A DNA stretch of 64,000 bases from Lachnospiraceae bacterium (lineage in GTDB: Bacteria; Bacillota; Clostridia; Lachnospirales; Lachnospiraceae): the NCBI GenBank assembly GCA_009774245.1, contig VSNM01000017.1, positions 18,106 through 82,105 of the forward strand, in the 5' to 3' direction. How positions within the stretch are numbered: the first letter of the stretch is position 1; every line of letters starts with the position of its first letter. The position numbers were made by a program, and so were the translations under genes. The notes beneath the pieces are model-generated. The model was not told the DNA's origin. It saw only the letters and a program-made list of their open reading frames with translations, and did not search any database. Below are positions 53,631 to 61,212 of the stretch, piece after piece.

Positions 53631-54779
53631 CTACAATATAATAATATTCGCATTCCCGATCTCTGACAGATCATAGGTTTTTCCCGATTTCAGACCGATC
53701 ACCTTCGGTCTCAGCACGTACTTGGAGTTATTCTCAATCACGCGCGCACGCTCTCCGATGCTCAGCTCCACATCCGTCCCGACCGGATAGAGGATCACGC
53801 TCTCTAAGAAGCTACGCATCACATTGATGTCAAGCTCCTCCGTCAGGGACATGATCATCTCCACCGCATCTCTCGGTGAAAACGGTTTCTTGTATGGTCT
53901 TTCCGTCACAAGCGCGTCATAGATATCCGCCACAGATATAATGCGCGCAAATAAATTAATCTTCTCAGCAGGAACAGCCATCGGATAACCCTTCCCATTC
54001 ATCTTTTCATGATGCTGGAGCACGCCGAGCTTGATCGAGTTGGACAAATCGTCCTTTTCCTTTAAAATCTGATACCCAAAAAGAGAGTGCTGCTTCATCA
54101 TCATAAACTCCTGGTCGGTAAGCTTCCCTGCTTTGTTCAGGATCTCATTGGGTATCTTGGATTTGCCGACATCGTGAAGCAGCCCTGATATGCCGAGCTC
54201 ATAGACCTCCTGCCTGCTCAGCCCATGTTTTTTCCCGACGATCATCGCCATCGTGGCAACATCTACACTGTGTTTAAACGTATACTCATCACTGATCTTG
54301 AGCGTGCTGATATCCACAGCGATCGCATCATTATCCGAAATCGCCTTCATCAGATCATCCGTAATACTTCGCGTCGTCGACGTAAAATTCTCCGAAACTG
54401 TATCATTGTAGAGGTACTGGATTCCCTCTGCCACTCTCGCCTTTACGCTCTCTGACAGGTTGACCTTCGCCCTGTCCTTCACTGTCTGTTTCTCAATCTC
54501 CCTCTGTACTGACGAGGCAATCACGATATCTCCTGCCTCTGCAGTCTCAGGCTCCTCGTCCTCCTCCCCTTCGCGTATATACACACCTGGAACGCCCATC
54601 TTGATGAGGGACGCTATATGGTAGGCATCAAGCACCGTGTTTCTCGATATCAGTATTCTTCCCGCCCTGTCCACGATCGCCTGGTCGATCACCATTTCAT
54701 TCTTTAATGAGCGCGCCCTCACATATCTTCTCTTAACCAGTGTACTCACTCCTTTGTATTCCATACTCTTTAATTCCAT
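53631..54779 (-). CDS. HD-GYP c-di-GMP phosphodiesterase
   Basis: The product is about 382 aa. The C-terminal HD-GYP domain (about 165-340) is complete: H-S-V-D, H-D-V-G-K, H-H-E-K-M-N-G-K-G-Y-P and the D-I-Y-D-A-L-V-T block. It should hydrolyse c-di-GMP to pGpG or GMP. The N-terminal 60 residues form a beta-rich element seen in many clostridial HD-GYP proteins. The start is uncertain: ATG codons at 54779 and 54764 both have weak sites, and a better AAAGGAG precedes a CTG further in. It lies 15 bases upstream of the SGNH esterase gene, probably in the same transcript. Confidence 0.88.
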   Translation of the reverse strand: MELKSMEYKGVSTLVKRRYVRARSLKNEMVIDQAIVDRAGRILISRNTVLDAYHIASLIKMGVPGVYIREGEEDEEPETAEAGDIVIASSVQREIEKQTVKDRAKVNLSESVKARVAEGIQYLYNDTVSENFTSTTRSITDDLMKAISDNDAIAVDISTLKISDEYTFKHSVDVATMAMIVGKKHGLSRQEVYELGISGLLHDVGKSKIPNEILNKAGKLTDQEFMMMKQHSLFGYQILKEKDDLSNSIKLGVLQHHEKMNGKGYPMAVPAEKINLFARIISVADIYDALVTERPYKKPFSPRDAVEMIMSLTEELDINVMRSFLESVILYPVGTDVELSIGERARVIENNSKYVLRPKVIGLKSGKTYDLSEIGNANIIIL

Positions 54780-54843
54780 ACTTTCTCTAGTGTACACTAA
54801 ATATCGCCAAAAGTCTACACAGAAAGTCATGGAATTTTTCATG

Positions 54844-56421
54844 TTACTGCATACTCGCCAGCGCCTGCTGCACGCACAGGGTTCCCCAGCCAATCCTGCT
54901 GTCAGGACGCACGGCGACGCCGGCGAGCGGCTGTGCTCCCCTGATCAGAGCTGCCTTCAGCCGCTCCCCGTAAAGAAAGCGGTCGTTTCCGCGCACAATT
55001 CCCCACTCCATCAACAGTGCGGCCGCCCCCGCCACAAACGGCGTCGCAAAGGAGGTCCCTGACACCTGCTCATATCCCCCGTTTGGCATGGGCACTGTAA
55101 TCCCCACCCCCGGCGCTGTCAGGTCCGGTTTCACATCGGCGATAATCTGCTGTTCTCTCACAATATCTGTCCAGGACACATCTGTCCTGGACACATCTGT
55201 CCTGGACACATCTGTCCTGGACACGTCTGTCCTGCCACCAATGTAGCTGTACACATATCCTCTTCCCGAGAAATCCGCATAACTTCTGCGCGTCAGATCG
55301 TAGGCGCCGACAGTAATCGCACGTCTGGCCGTTGAGGGAATCGTGATCGTCATCTCCGGCGTCGGCAGAAAAAACCCAGTCTCAGCGCTTCTCACCGCGT
55401 ATCCCGGAAGGTACATCCTGTAATCTCCGGTCACCAGCGATACCGGCTGCAGTTCCAGACGCCACACACCGCTGTTGAGATAATTTCCCGTCGGTATCAT
55501 GTCGATAAAAATTTCCTGCTGCACATTGTAGGGAAGCGGTCTTCCCAGATAGCACAACAACTCTGTCTGCTCCAGCGTCCGCCGCACTGCCTGCGCTTCC
55601 CTGATATCAGAAAGATCCAGCGTCGTGCGCTCCCCTCCGGGCGAGATGATCACCAGATTCAATACATCCTGATAAAACTTCCACAGCTGAATGCTGAGTC
55701 CTGTCTCGTAACCGCCCACCGCCAGCTCCACCACCCGGCTGCCGCCATCCTGTATCACGCCCGCCGTGTGCCCACCCGATGCACCCTCATTCCCGCTCCC
55801 CACGATAATGGCGCTTTTACCAATCTCGGAGGCATTGTCAATGAACCGCTCCAACAGTGAATTTCCCTGATGATCCCCGTATGTGTTTCCAAAGCTGAGA
55901 TTGACCACCACCGGCCTGCCCAGCTCCACACCCAGATTGACCGCATAGTTGACTCCACGCATCAACTGCGTTGTCCTCGGAAAAGAATCCGCCTGCGGAC
56001 TGCCCAGCTTAATCACCAGCAGATCCGCCCCGGGTGCCACGCCCATCCCTGTTCCGGCCGCCACGCCTGTCACCGCTGTCCCGTGCCCCGACACGTCAAA
56101 AACAGGCACCAGCCTTTGGCCGCTCTCGCGCCCCAAAGCCAGTGCCTCGTTAATCATCTCTTTTGTATAAAGCACACCCTCGCGATATCCCCGTGGGGGC
56201 ATCTTCCCCTGTGCTGCATCAGGCTGTCCGGTCTGGTCCCATATCGCCAGAATACGCGTCTGTCCATCTGCACTGCGAAATTCCGGCAGAAAATAATCAA
56301 TCCCGCTATCGAGCACAGCGATAATCACATTTTCACCAGTAAGATATGGCTCCTGCTGTGTCACCTGTGTGATACAGGACTGCGCCTTCTCCAAATCATT
56401 CATAAGCACTCCACACGACAT
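54844..56421 (-). CDS. Csp-like subtilisin-family (S8) protease
   Basis: The 525 aa product has the complete triad: Asp in A-V-L-D-S-G-I-D-Y, His in G-H-G-T-A-V-T-G and Ser in S-G-T-S-F-A-T-P. The layout, with I-L-A-I-W-D-Q-T after the Asp motif and a large insertion between His and Ser, resembles clostridial Csp proteases that activate cortex hydrolase during spore germination. There is no signal peptide. Four tandem R-T-D-V-S repeats lie before the Ser motif at a surface loop. A germination role is inferred only. Confidence 0.88.
   Translation of the reverse strand: MSCGVLMNDLEKAQSCITQVTQQEPYLTGENVIIAVLDSGIDYFLPEFRSADGQTRILAIWDQTGQPDAAQGKMPPRGYREGVLYTKEMINEALALGRESGQRLVPVFDVSGHGTAVTGVAAGTGMGVAPGADLLVIKLGSPQADSFPRTTQLMRGVNYAVNLGVELGRPVVVNLSFGNTYGDHQGNSLLERFIDNASEIGKSAIIVGSGNEGASGGHTAGVIQDGGSRVVELAVGGYETGLSIQLWKFYQDVLNLVIISPGGERTTLDLSDIREAQAVRRTLEQTELLCYLGRPLPYNVQQEIFIDMIPTGNYLNSGVWRLELQPVSLVTGDYRMYLPGYAVRSAETGFFLPTPEMTITIPSTARRAITVGAYDLTRRSYADFSGRGYVYSYIGGRTDVSRTDVSRTDVSRTDVSWTDIVREQQIIADVKPDLTAPGVGITVPMPNGGYEQVSGTSFATPFVAGAAALLMEWGIVRGNDRFLYGERLKAALIRGAQPLAGVAVRPDSRIGWGTLCVQQALASMQ
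55166..55234 (-). repeat. 15-bp coding minisatellite (R-T-D-V-S units)
   Basis: Four full 15-bp units plus a partial unit lie in frame within the protease gene; units differ by single bases. Copy-number change would keep the frame and vary one loop of the protease. Confidence 0.95.
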
Positions 56422-56477
56422 TCTCTCACTGATCTTACTATCATCATATGCCGTGCAGAAAAGTTATGTACCATCTA

Positions 56478-58196
56478 TCACACCTTAAATTTACTCATCA
56501 GATCCACCATGGATTCAACCTGGGCCTTCTGCTGCTCGCTGACTGCTGCAGTCTCCTCCGACGTCGCCGAATTGTTATCCACAATACCCGCCACAACACC
56601 GATGCTCTCATTGATATGGGCAATACTCTCGACCTCCATCTTGAGCTTCTCCACGATGGCATTGATGCGGCCTGTCGTCTCCTCGGCCCCCATCTGTACC
56701 TCTTCCATATTAGCGGCCGACTCACGGGATATCCTTGTCCCGACTTCCACAGACTGGACCGTCCTCTCTATGAGCTCAGATGTCTGTCCTACCGCATTCT
56801 GGGATGCCTCTGCCAGCTTCTTAACCTGCTCTGCCACTACCGCAAACCCTTTTCCGGCCTCGCCCGCCCTGGCAGACTCGATGGAAGCATTCAGGGAAAG
56901 CAGGTCAATCTCATCTCCGATATCCGATATCGCCGCGATGACCGAAATAATCTGCTCAGAGCACTGTCTGATCTCCTGCATGGCATTCCCGAGATCCTGC
57001 ATCTTCTGCGCACCCACGATCAGAGTAGAGCTTGCCAGATTTGCGATCTTCACAGCCTCCTCCGCCTCTTTTTCATTATATTCGATACTGTCGCCAAGCT
57101 GTGTCAGCAGCATCATCAGATCAGAAACCTCCGTCGCCTGTCCGGTACATGCCGTCGCCAGATCATCCGCCGCATAGGCCAGCTGTGCGGAACCGCTGTC
57201 GATCTCCCTTGCAACATCCTGTATCGTACTTACGGTACTGCGCATGTCCTCCACGATCTTGTTCAAGGAGTCCTTGATCTTTACGTACTCGCCGACATAA
57301 TTCTGCTTCACTTCCACAATGTAATTCCCCTGTCCCATCTGTTCCAGAATAGAGGAAATCTCATCTATGATCACTGCCATATTATCCTTCATAAATCGGA
57401 TAGCGGCAACCATGTCTCCGACCTCGCTGTCGTCCTCCTTCAGGTCGAACTCCGCATGAAGATTGCCACCCGCAAGCAGTTTCATCTGATCAGAAACCTT
57501 GATGATCGGTGTGAGCAGCTCCTTCTGTGAGAAATGAATCGTCCTGATGCACTGCTGCGCCAGTCTGATAAAGCCCGCCAGAAAGGCAAGGGCACAGACG
57601 ATCTGTATCACCATGAACATTTTCTTGGACGTGTCCAGACGTTCCTGTATCTCCTCGATGACCTCATCTGTCCTGGAATTGATCTTCTGAATCGTATTGG
57701 AGTACTCCTCCCCGAACACAAACTCCGTCGCGGCAGTGATATCTCCCGCCGCCACCGCTTCCATCGCCTCCTCCTCGAGCGGCACCAGGTTGTTGGAGAG
57801 GGATGCGATCTCATTAAGTCCCTCCCACTCATGATCCTTAATGTTATTTTCCTTGAGTCCCGCCAGGGCGATGTCCCTGTTCTTGTCCGTATTCAACTCG
57901 CGCATATAATCATCATAATACATCTGATTGCCAGTGACCGCATAGGACTGCACTGCCGTGGTCAGCGCCTTGGAACCCAGACGGTACTGGTTCAGATACA
58001 TCGTGCTCTCCAGCTGCTCATTTGAGACAAACGCATAACTGATGCTGGCAAAGAACAGCAGCACAAGCAGGACAATCCCGAGAATCAAAGAAAAATTTGT
58101 CTGCTTAACAATTTTTCTCAGACGGGCGACCTGGCTGTTCTTTCCCAATACTTCACCATTAGAAACCTCATTCATTTTTTCCATACTTGTAACCAT
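56478..58196 (-). CDS. Methyl-accepting chemotaxis protein
   Basis: The 572 aa product has TM1 (about 35-57), a four-helix-bundle sensor (about 60-190), TM2 (about 193-210), HAMP and the signalling coiled coil with N-A-S-I-E-S-A-R-A-G-E and G-K-G-F-A-V-V-A-E-Q. The sensor contains the Q-S-Y-A-V-T-G motif of small-molecule 4HB domains. The start ATG at 58196 has AAAGGAT close by; ATG at 58184 is an alternative. A strong promoter lies 145 bases upstream. Confidence 0.93.
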   Translation of the reverse strand: MVTSMEKMNEVSNGEVLGKNSQVARLRKIVKQTNFSLILGIVLLVLLFFASISYAFVSNEQLESTMYLNQYRLGSKALTTAVQSYAVTGNQMYYDDYMRELNTDKNRDIALAGLKENNIKDHEWEGLNEIASLSNNLVPLEEEAMEAVAAGDITAATEFVFGEEYSNTIQKINSRTDEVIEEIQERLDTSKKMFMVIQIVCALAFLAGFIRLAQQCIRTIHFSQKELLTPIIKVSDQMKLLAGGNLHAEFDLKEDDSEVGDMVAAIRFMKDNMAVIIDEISSILEQMGQGNYIVEVKQNYVGEYVKIKDSLNKIVEDMRSTVSTIQDVAREIDSGSAQLAYAADDLATACTGQATEVSDLMMLLTQLGDSIEYNEKEAEEAVKIANLASSTLIVGAQKMQDLGNAMQEIRQCSEQIISVIAAISDIGDEIDLLSLNASIESARAGEAGKGFAVVAEQVKKLAEASQNAVGQTSELIERTVQSVEVGTRISRESAANMEEVQMGAEETTGRINAIVEKLKMEVESIAHINESIGVVAGIVDNNSATSEETAAVSEQQKAQVESMVDLMSKFKV

Positions 58197-58340
58197 ATCC
58201 TTTCAACTAACTAAGCAGTTCCTATTTGTGAAAAATACCATAACCATTTCGTATATTCAATAGTTACAAGCAAAAAAAGTTCACAAAACATCTAAATCGT
58301 TTTACTTTTTTCGTGATATTCTTGGCAAATACTTACTATA

Positions 58341-58369
58341 ATTATACTTTATAATTGAACAATGGTCAA
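58341..58369 (-). promoter_or_regulatory. Sigma-A promoter of the chemoreceptor
   Basis: On the minus strand TTGACC (58364-58369) and TATAAT (58341-58346) are 17 bases apart. Confidence 0.72.
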
Positions 58370-58393
58370 CAAATATTGCTAAAAATAAAGATT

Positions 58394-58828
58394 TTATAAA
58401 AATTCCCTGATATCCAGTGTCAGCTTCTCCTCAATATTGATCAGTCTCTTCGTGATATCCTTGGACTTCTCGTCCGCCGCCCTGTACTGGTTCAGGTACT
58501 TGTGCAGCGACTTGACGCCCATGTTACAGCCATCCGTCATCAGGTCGGCAATCGTGTGGTCTGACTCGTTCATCACAAGCTTTACATTGGTCTTCATCCA
58601 CGACATGCCCTTTGCCATGACGTTCGGCTCCTTCCCGTCGTCGTGATACTCCGTAAGCAGCGCCTGGATCTCGCCCTGAAGCTTTTCGTGCTTTGCCTTG
58701 CAGTCCTCGAGACATTTGCGCAGTTTATCGTGGCTGACATACTCGACCACGTCCTGGATCGACGACACGCCCATCTTGATTCCCGCGTCGCACTCCCGCA
58801 AAAGTTTGATTGTATCCTGTTCGATCAT
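58394..58828 (-). CDS. Four-helix-bundle protein (DUF2383-like)
   Basis: The 144 aa protein is all helical and charged. It starts I-K-L-L-R-E-C-D-A-G-I-K-M-G and has a later H-K-Y-L-N-Q-Y helix, resembling ferritin-like DUF2383 bundles of unknown role, though a full metal-ligand set is not evident. It is soluble. It lies between a hairpin upstream and the chemoreceptor promoter downstream, so it is probably a single-gene unit. Confidence 0.65.
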   Translation of the reverse strand: MIEQDTIKLLRECDAGIKMGVSSIQDVVEYVSHDKLRKCLEDCKAKHEKLQGEIQALLTEYHDDGKEPNVMAKGMSWMKTNVKLVMNESDHTIADLMTDGCNMGVKSLHKYLNQYRAADEKSKDITKRLINIEEKLTLDIREFL

Positions 58829-58854
58829 TTATTTATACCTCCTGACTTGATTGG

Positions 58855-58886
58855 GCTGCCTACATCTTTGAGGCAGCCTTTTTTCA
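58855..58886 (+). terminator. Hairpin with T-run on the plus strand
   Basis: GGCTGCCT pairs with AGGCAGCC and is followed by six Ts on the plus strand. Both neighbouring genes are minus-strand, so it would stop antisense transcription or is a folded leader of the 144-aa gene. Confidence 0.4.
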
Positions 58887-58945
58887 TTCAATCAGTATTT
58901 CCATTTTTGCGGTATTTATCCGTGATGTCCTGCCGCAGACTGGTC

Positions 58946-59653
58946 TTACAATCTTGTTCTGCATTTGCCAAGTCCTGTACGAACAATTCCGACCAGCATC
59001 AATACAATCGCAAGAATCTGAATTGTATACTTTGCCGGATGCGGCAGCACATCCATCAGCATAAGCGAACAACTATTTAGCAGCAGTCCAACCGCCAGAA
59101 ATGCCGAAATATTCCGTCCCCTGTACTTTTTGGCAATCCCTGTCATTTTTTCCTCCAGGTCTGCGATGATATCATTCACCCTGACCAACACATTGACCAG
59201 CCCCACCAGAATCACTGCAAGCAGCAACGCGGCGGCATATCCCAGTACGGCTTCAAATGCCACTCCCATATAAAGTTCAAAAAACATAATCAGCATCTCC
59301 ATGATGGTCACGACCTTGAACATTCTGCGGATTTTTTTGTAGTGCCCGATACTGGATGCGACATCCGTATACAGCTCGAACTTCCCCTCGGAAGCCTTCT
59401 TGCGCAGAATTACCCAGTATCCCCATGTCTGGACGATCTCGATTCCCGTATCCTGCAGCAGCTCCCTGTAGTCGCTGCTGACAGAGAACAGCCTGTCGCC
59501 GAAGTCAACCTGATAGACATATTCTCCCTTTTCACACCTCTCAAACGCAAAGAACCCGGCAAAAAAGCGCTTCATCGCCCAGCCCTCCGCCGCCATCTGG
59601 TTCAGCCATTCTGCCTCCGCATCCTTGTTTAAATATAAACGAAATTTGATCAT
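58946..59653 (-). CDS. DUF2812 membrane protein
   Basis: The 235 aa protein has a soluble N-terminal part (residues 1-95; starts I-K-F-R-L-Y and A-E-W-L-N-Q-M-A-A-E-G-W) typical of DUF2812, followed by about four TM segments in two pairs. DUF2812 genes usually accompany PadR regulators, as here: the start is 4 bases after the PadR stop and uses a GGAGG inside the PadR coding end. Its role is unknown; the PadR link suggests a membrane-stress or drug-responsive system. Confidence 0.85.
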   Translation of the reverse strand: MIKFRLYLNKDAEAEWLNQMAAEGWAMKRFFAGFFAFERCEKGEYVYQVDFGDRLFSVSSDYRELLQDTGIEIVQTWGYWVILRKKASEGKFELYTDVASSIGHYKKIRRMFKVVTIMEMLIMFFELYMGVAFEAVLGYAAALLLAVILVGLVNVLVRVNDIIADLEEKMTGIAKKYRGRNISAFLAVGLLLNSCSLMLMDVLPHPAKYTIQILAIVLMLVGIVRTGLGKCRTRL

Positions 59654-59657
59654 TTCC

Positions 59658-59987
59658 TCATTCCTCCTCGTTAAAGCACTCCATAAGCGCTGCATTTCTA
59701 AGCAGCTCTTCCAACCGTGTTCTCTCCGCCTCAAAGACCTCTTTTCCCAGATCCGTGATAATGTATTCCTTCTTCTTTCTGGACTCTGTGTCGACACTGT
59801 AGATGTCAATCCACTTCTTTTTCTGCAGCGTCTGAATCGCACCGTACAGCGTCCCCGCGCCCAGTACGACACGCCCATTCGTCAATTGCTCCACCTCCTG
59901 GATAATCCCGTACCCATGATTTGGCTTCCGCACCGCCAGCAGGATATAATACACAGCCTCTGTCAGCGGAATATCCTTTTCCGTCAT
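59658..59987 (-). CDS. PadR-family transcriptional regulator
   Basis: The 109 aa winged-helix protein has L-T-E-A-V-Y-Y-I-L near its start, H-G-Y-G-I-I-Q-E-V, G-T-L-Y-G-A-I-Q-x-L-Q and wing residues R-K-K-K-E-Y-I-I-T, all typical of PadR-s1 repressors. ATG at 59987 follows AAGGAG. A long palindrome overlapping the promoter upstream is its likely operator, so autoregulation of the PadR-DUF2812 operon is expected. Confidence 0.92.
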   Translation of the reverse strand: MTEKDIPLTEAVYYILLAVRKPNHGYGIIQEVEQLTNGRVVLGAGTLYGAIQTLQKKKWIDIYSVDTESRKKKEYIITDLGKEVFEAERTRLEELLRNAALMECFNEEE

Positions 59988-60080
59988 CCTGTCCACTCCT
60001 TCCCGATTCCCTTATATTTTTCATTTTTCTGAGTGGAATCAATTGTAGTTATAGAGACGGCAAGTTTCTGTCGCCCTACG

Positions 60081-60132
60081 ATATATCGTCAGATGATATA
60101 TCATATATTTAATATATCATCTGACGATATAT
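60081..60132. promoter_or_regulatory. Palindromic operator, probably for PadR
   Basis: Perfect 21-bp arms (60081-60101 and 60112-60132; core GTCAGATGATATAT and its inverse) flank a 10-bp AT centre. One arm fills the spacer between -35 and -10 of the PadR promoter, so binding would block transcription. Confidence 0.75.
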
Positions 60133-60139
60133 TTGTCAA
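60111..60139 (-). promoter_or_regulatory. Promoter of the PadR-DUF2812 operon
   Basis: On the minus strand TTGACA (60134-60139) and TATATT (60111-60116) are 17 bases apart, overlapping the palindrome. Confidence 0.72.
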
Positions 60140-60146
60140 TAAAAAA

Positions 60147-60196
60147 TCAGGAAATCGTTCTAAAATTTTTTCTTTAAAAATTAGAACGTTTCCTGA
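60147..60196 (-). terminator. Terminator of the AraC-type regulator gene
   Basis: ATCAGGAAACGTTCTAA pairs with its inverse (one bulged base) and is followed by a T-run on the minus strand. It directly abuts the next promoter. Confidence 0.82.
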
Positions 60197-60222
60197 TCTT
60201 CATGTCTATGATTCAATCCGGA

Positions 60223-61134
60223 CTATTTCTTTTTCCTGACTGGTCTTAGCACCTCATATCCGATCACCTCGGGATAATGGCGCTGGTAATCCTGGCAGAC
60301 CTCCTCGTTCCACTCATAACCATTATGGCCATTTGTTGACGGATCATAATTCCATGCCAGCTCCTCCACCCTTTTCATGACTTCCCCGCAGTCCTTGAGA
60401 TAGTCAAAGGGCGGGTGAAAAAATACCAGATAATCGCTCGCCGGTATCGTGCGGATCTCAAAGCCCTCGGGTATCACCCCGTCATAGTCCGCCGGCACGC
60501 CAAAGCCGTAAAAATATCCTTTTGTGCCATTGTCATAAAACCACCCCGCCGTATGGCAGGTAACGATCGGGTGGGACACATGACTCATGCTGTCGATCGT
60601 CCCGCAGACCTCATCACAGTTATGCCGCCCGAAAAAGCTCCCGTAATCGCCTGCTGCCTTGTCATAAATGCCAATATACTTGTGCTCTGGAATGTGCTCC
60701 ATCCTCACATGGGCGTCTGTCAAAAGTGTCTTGTTCATTGTCGCTCCTCCTTGATTCACATAATGCTCCGGGAAGAAAACAACCTGCCGGTTGGAGAGTG
60801 CGACCGGCACAGGATTCCTGCGGTATGCGGCGGGCGTGCATCCGTATGCGCTGACAAAAGCCCTCGTCAGCGCCTCCTGTGAAGAGTATCCATACTTCAC
60901 CGCGATATCCAGTATCCGCTCATGGGTATCCCGGATTTCCAGTGTCGCCCGCGCAAGCCGCCTGCCCGCGATATAATTTCGGATCGTCATGCCGACCACC
61001 TCATGGAACTTTACCGAACAGTAGTACGGAGAATAACCGATCTGTTCCGACACTTCCGTCAGGGACGGACTGTCTGTCAAATGCTCCTCAATCCAGTAAA
61101 TCATTTTCTGTATCGCCTCGTTCCACTCGTACAA
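60223..61134 (-). CDS. AraC-family regulator with GyrI-like ligand-binding domain
   Basis: The 303 aa product has an N-terminal AraC double helix-turn-helix (about 8-105; I-G-Y-S-P-Y-Y-C-S-V-K-F and Y-G-Y-S-S-Q-E-A-L-T-R-A-F). A GyrI/SOUL-like domain follows (about 135-300). This Rob-like arrangement senses small hydrophobic or cationic compounds. No obvious target gene is adjacent; the convergently terminated unit appears monocistronic. The start lies in a region with GAGGGAGGA upstream. Confidence 0.9.
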   Translation of the reverse strand: MYEWNEAIQKMIYWIEEHLTDSPSLTEVSEQIGYSPYYCSVKFHEVVGMTIRNYIAGRRLARATLEIRDTHERILDIAVKYGYSSQEALTRAFVSAYGCTPAAYRRNPVPVALSNRQVVFFPEHYVNQGGATMNKTLLTDAHVRMEHIPEHKYIGIYDKAAGDYGSFFGRHNCDEVCGTIDSMSHVSHPIVTCHTAGWFYDNGTKGYFYGFGVPADYDGVIPEGFEIRTIPASDYLVFFHPPFDYLKDCGEVMKRVEELAWNYDPSTNGHNGYEWNEEVCQDYQRHYPEVIGYEVLRPVRKKK

Positions 61135-61212
61135 TGCTGTTTCCTCCCTCTTGACTGGTTACATCGACAGCATACCACAGAAAATACCGCAAAAACTTGA
61201 TGTGGATTGCGA

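Noticed and set aside
58855..58886. Terminator for the DUF2812 transcript
   Set aside because: The T-run is on the plus strand, the wrong side for the minus-strand gene.
60081..60132. Palindrome as a possible replication or mobile-element end
   Set aside because: It overlaps a good promoter next to a PadR gene; an operator explains it better, and no flanking duplication was seen.
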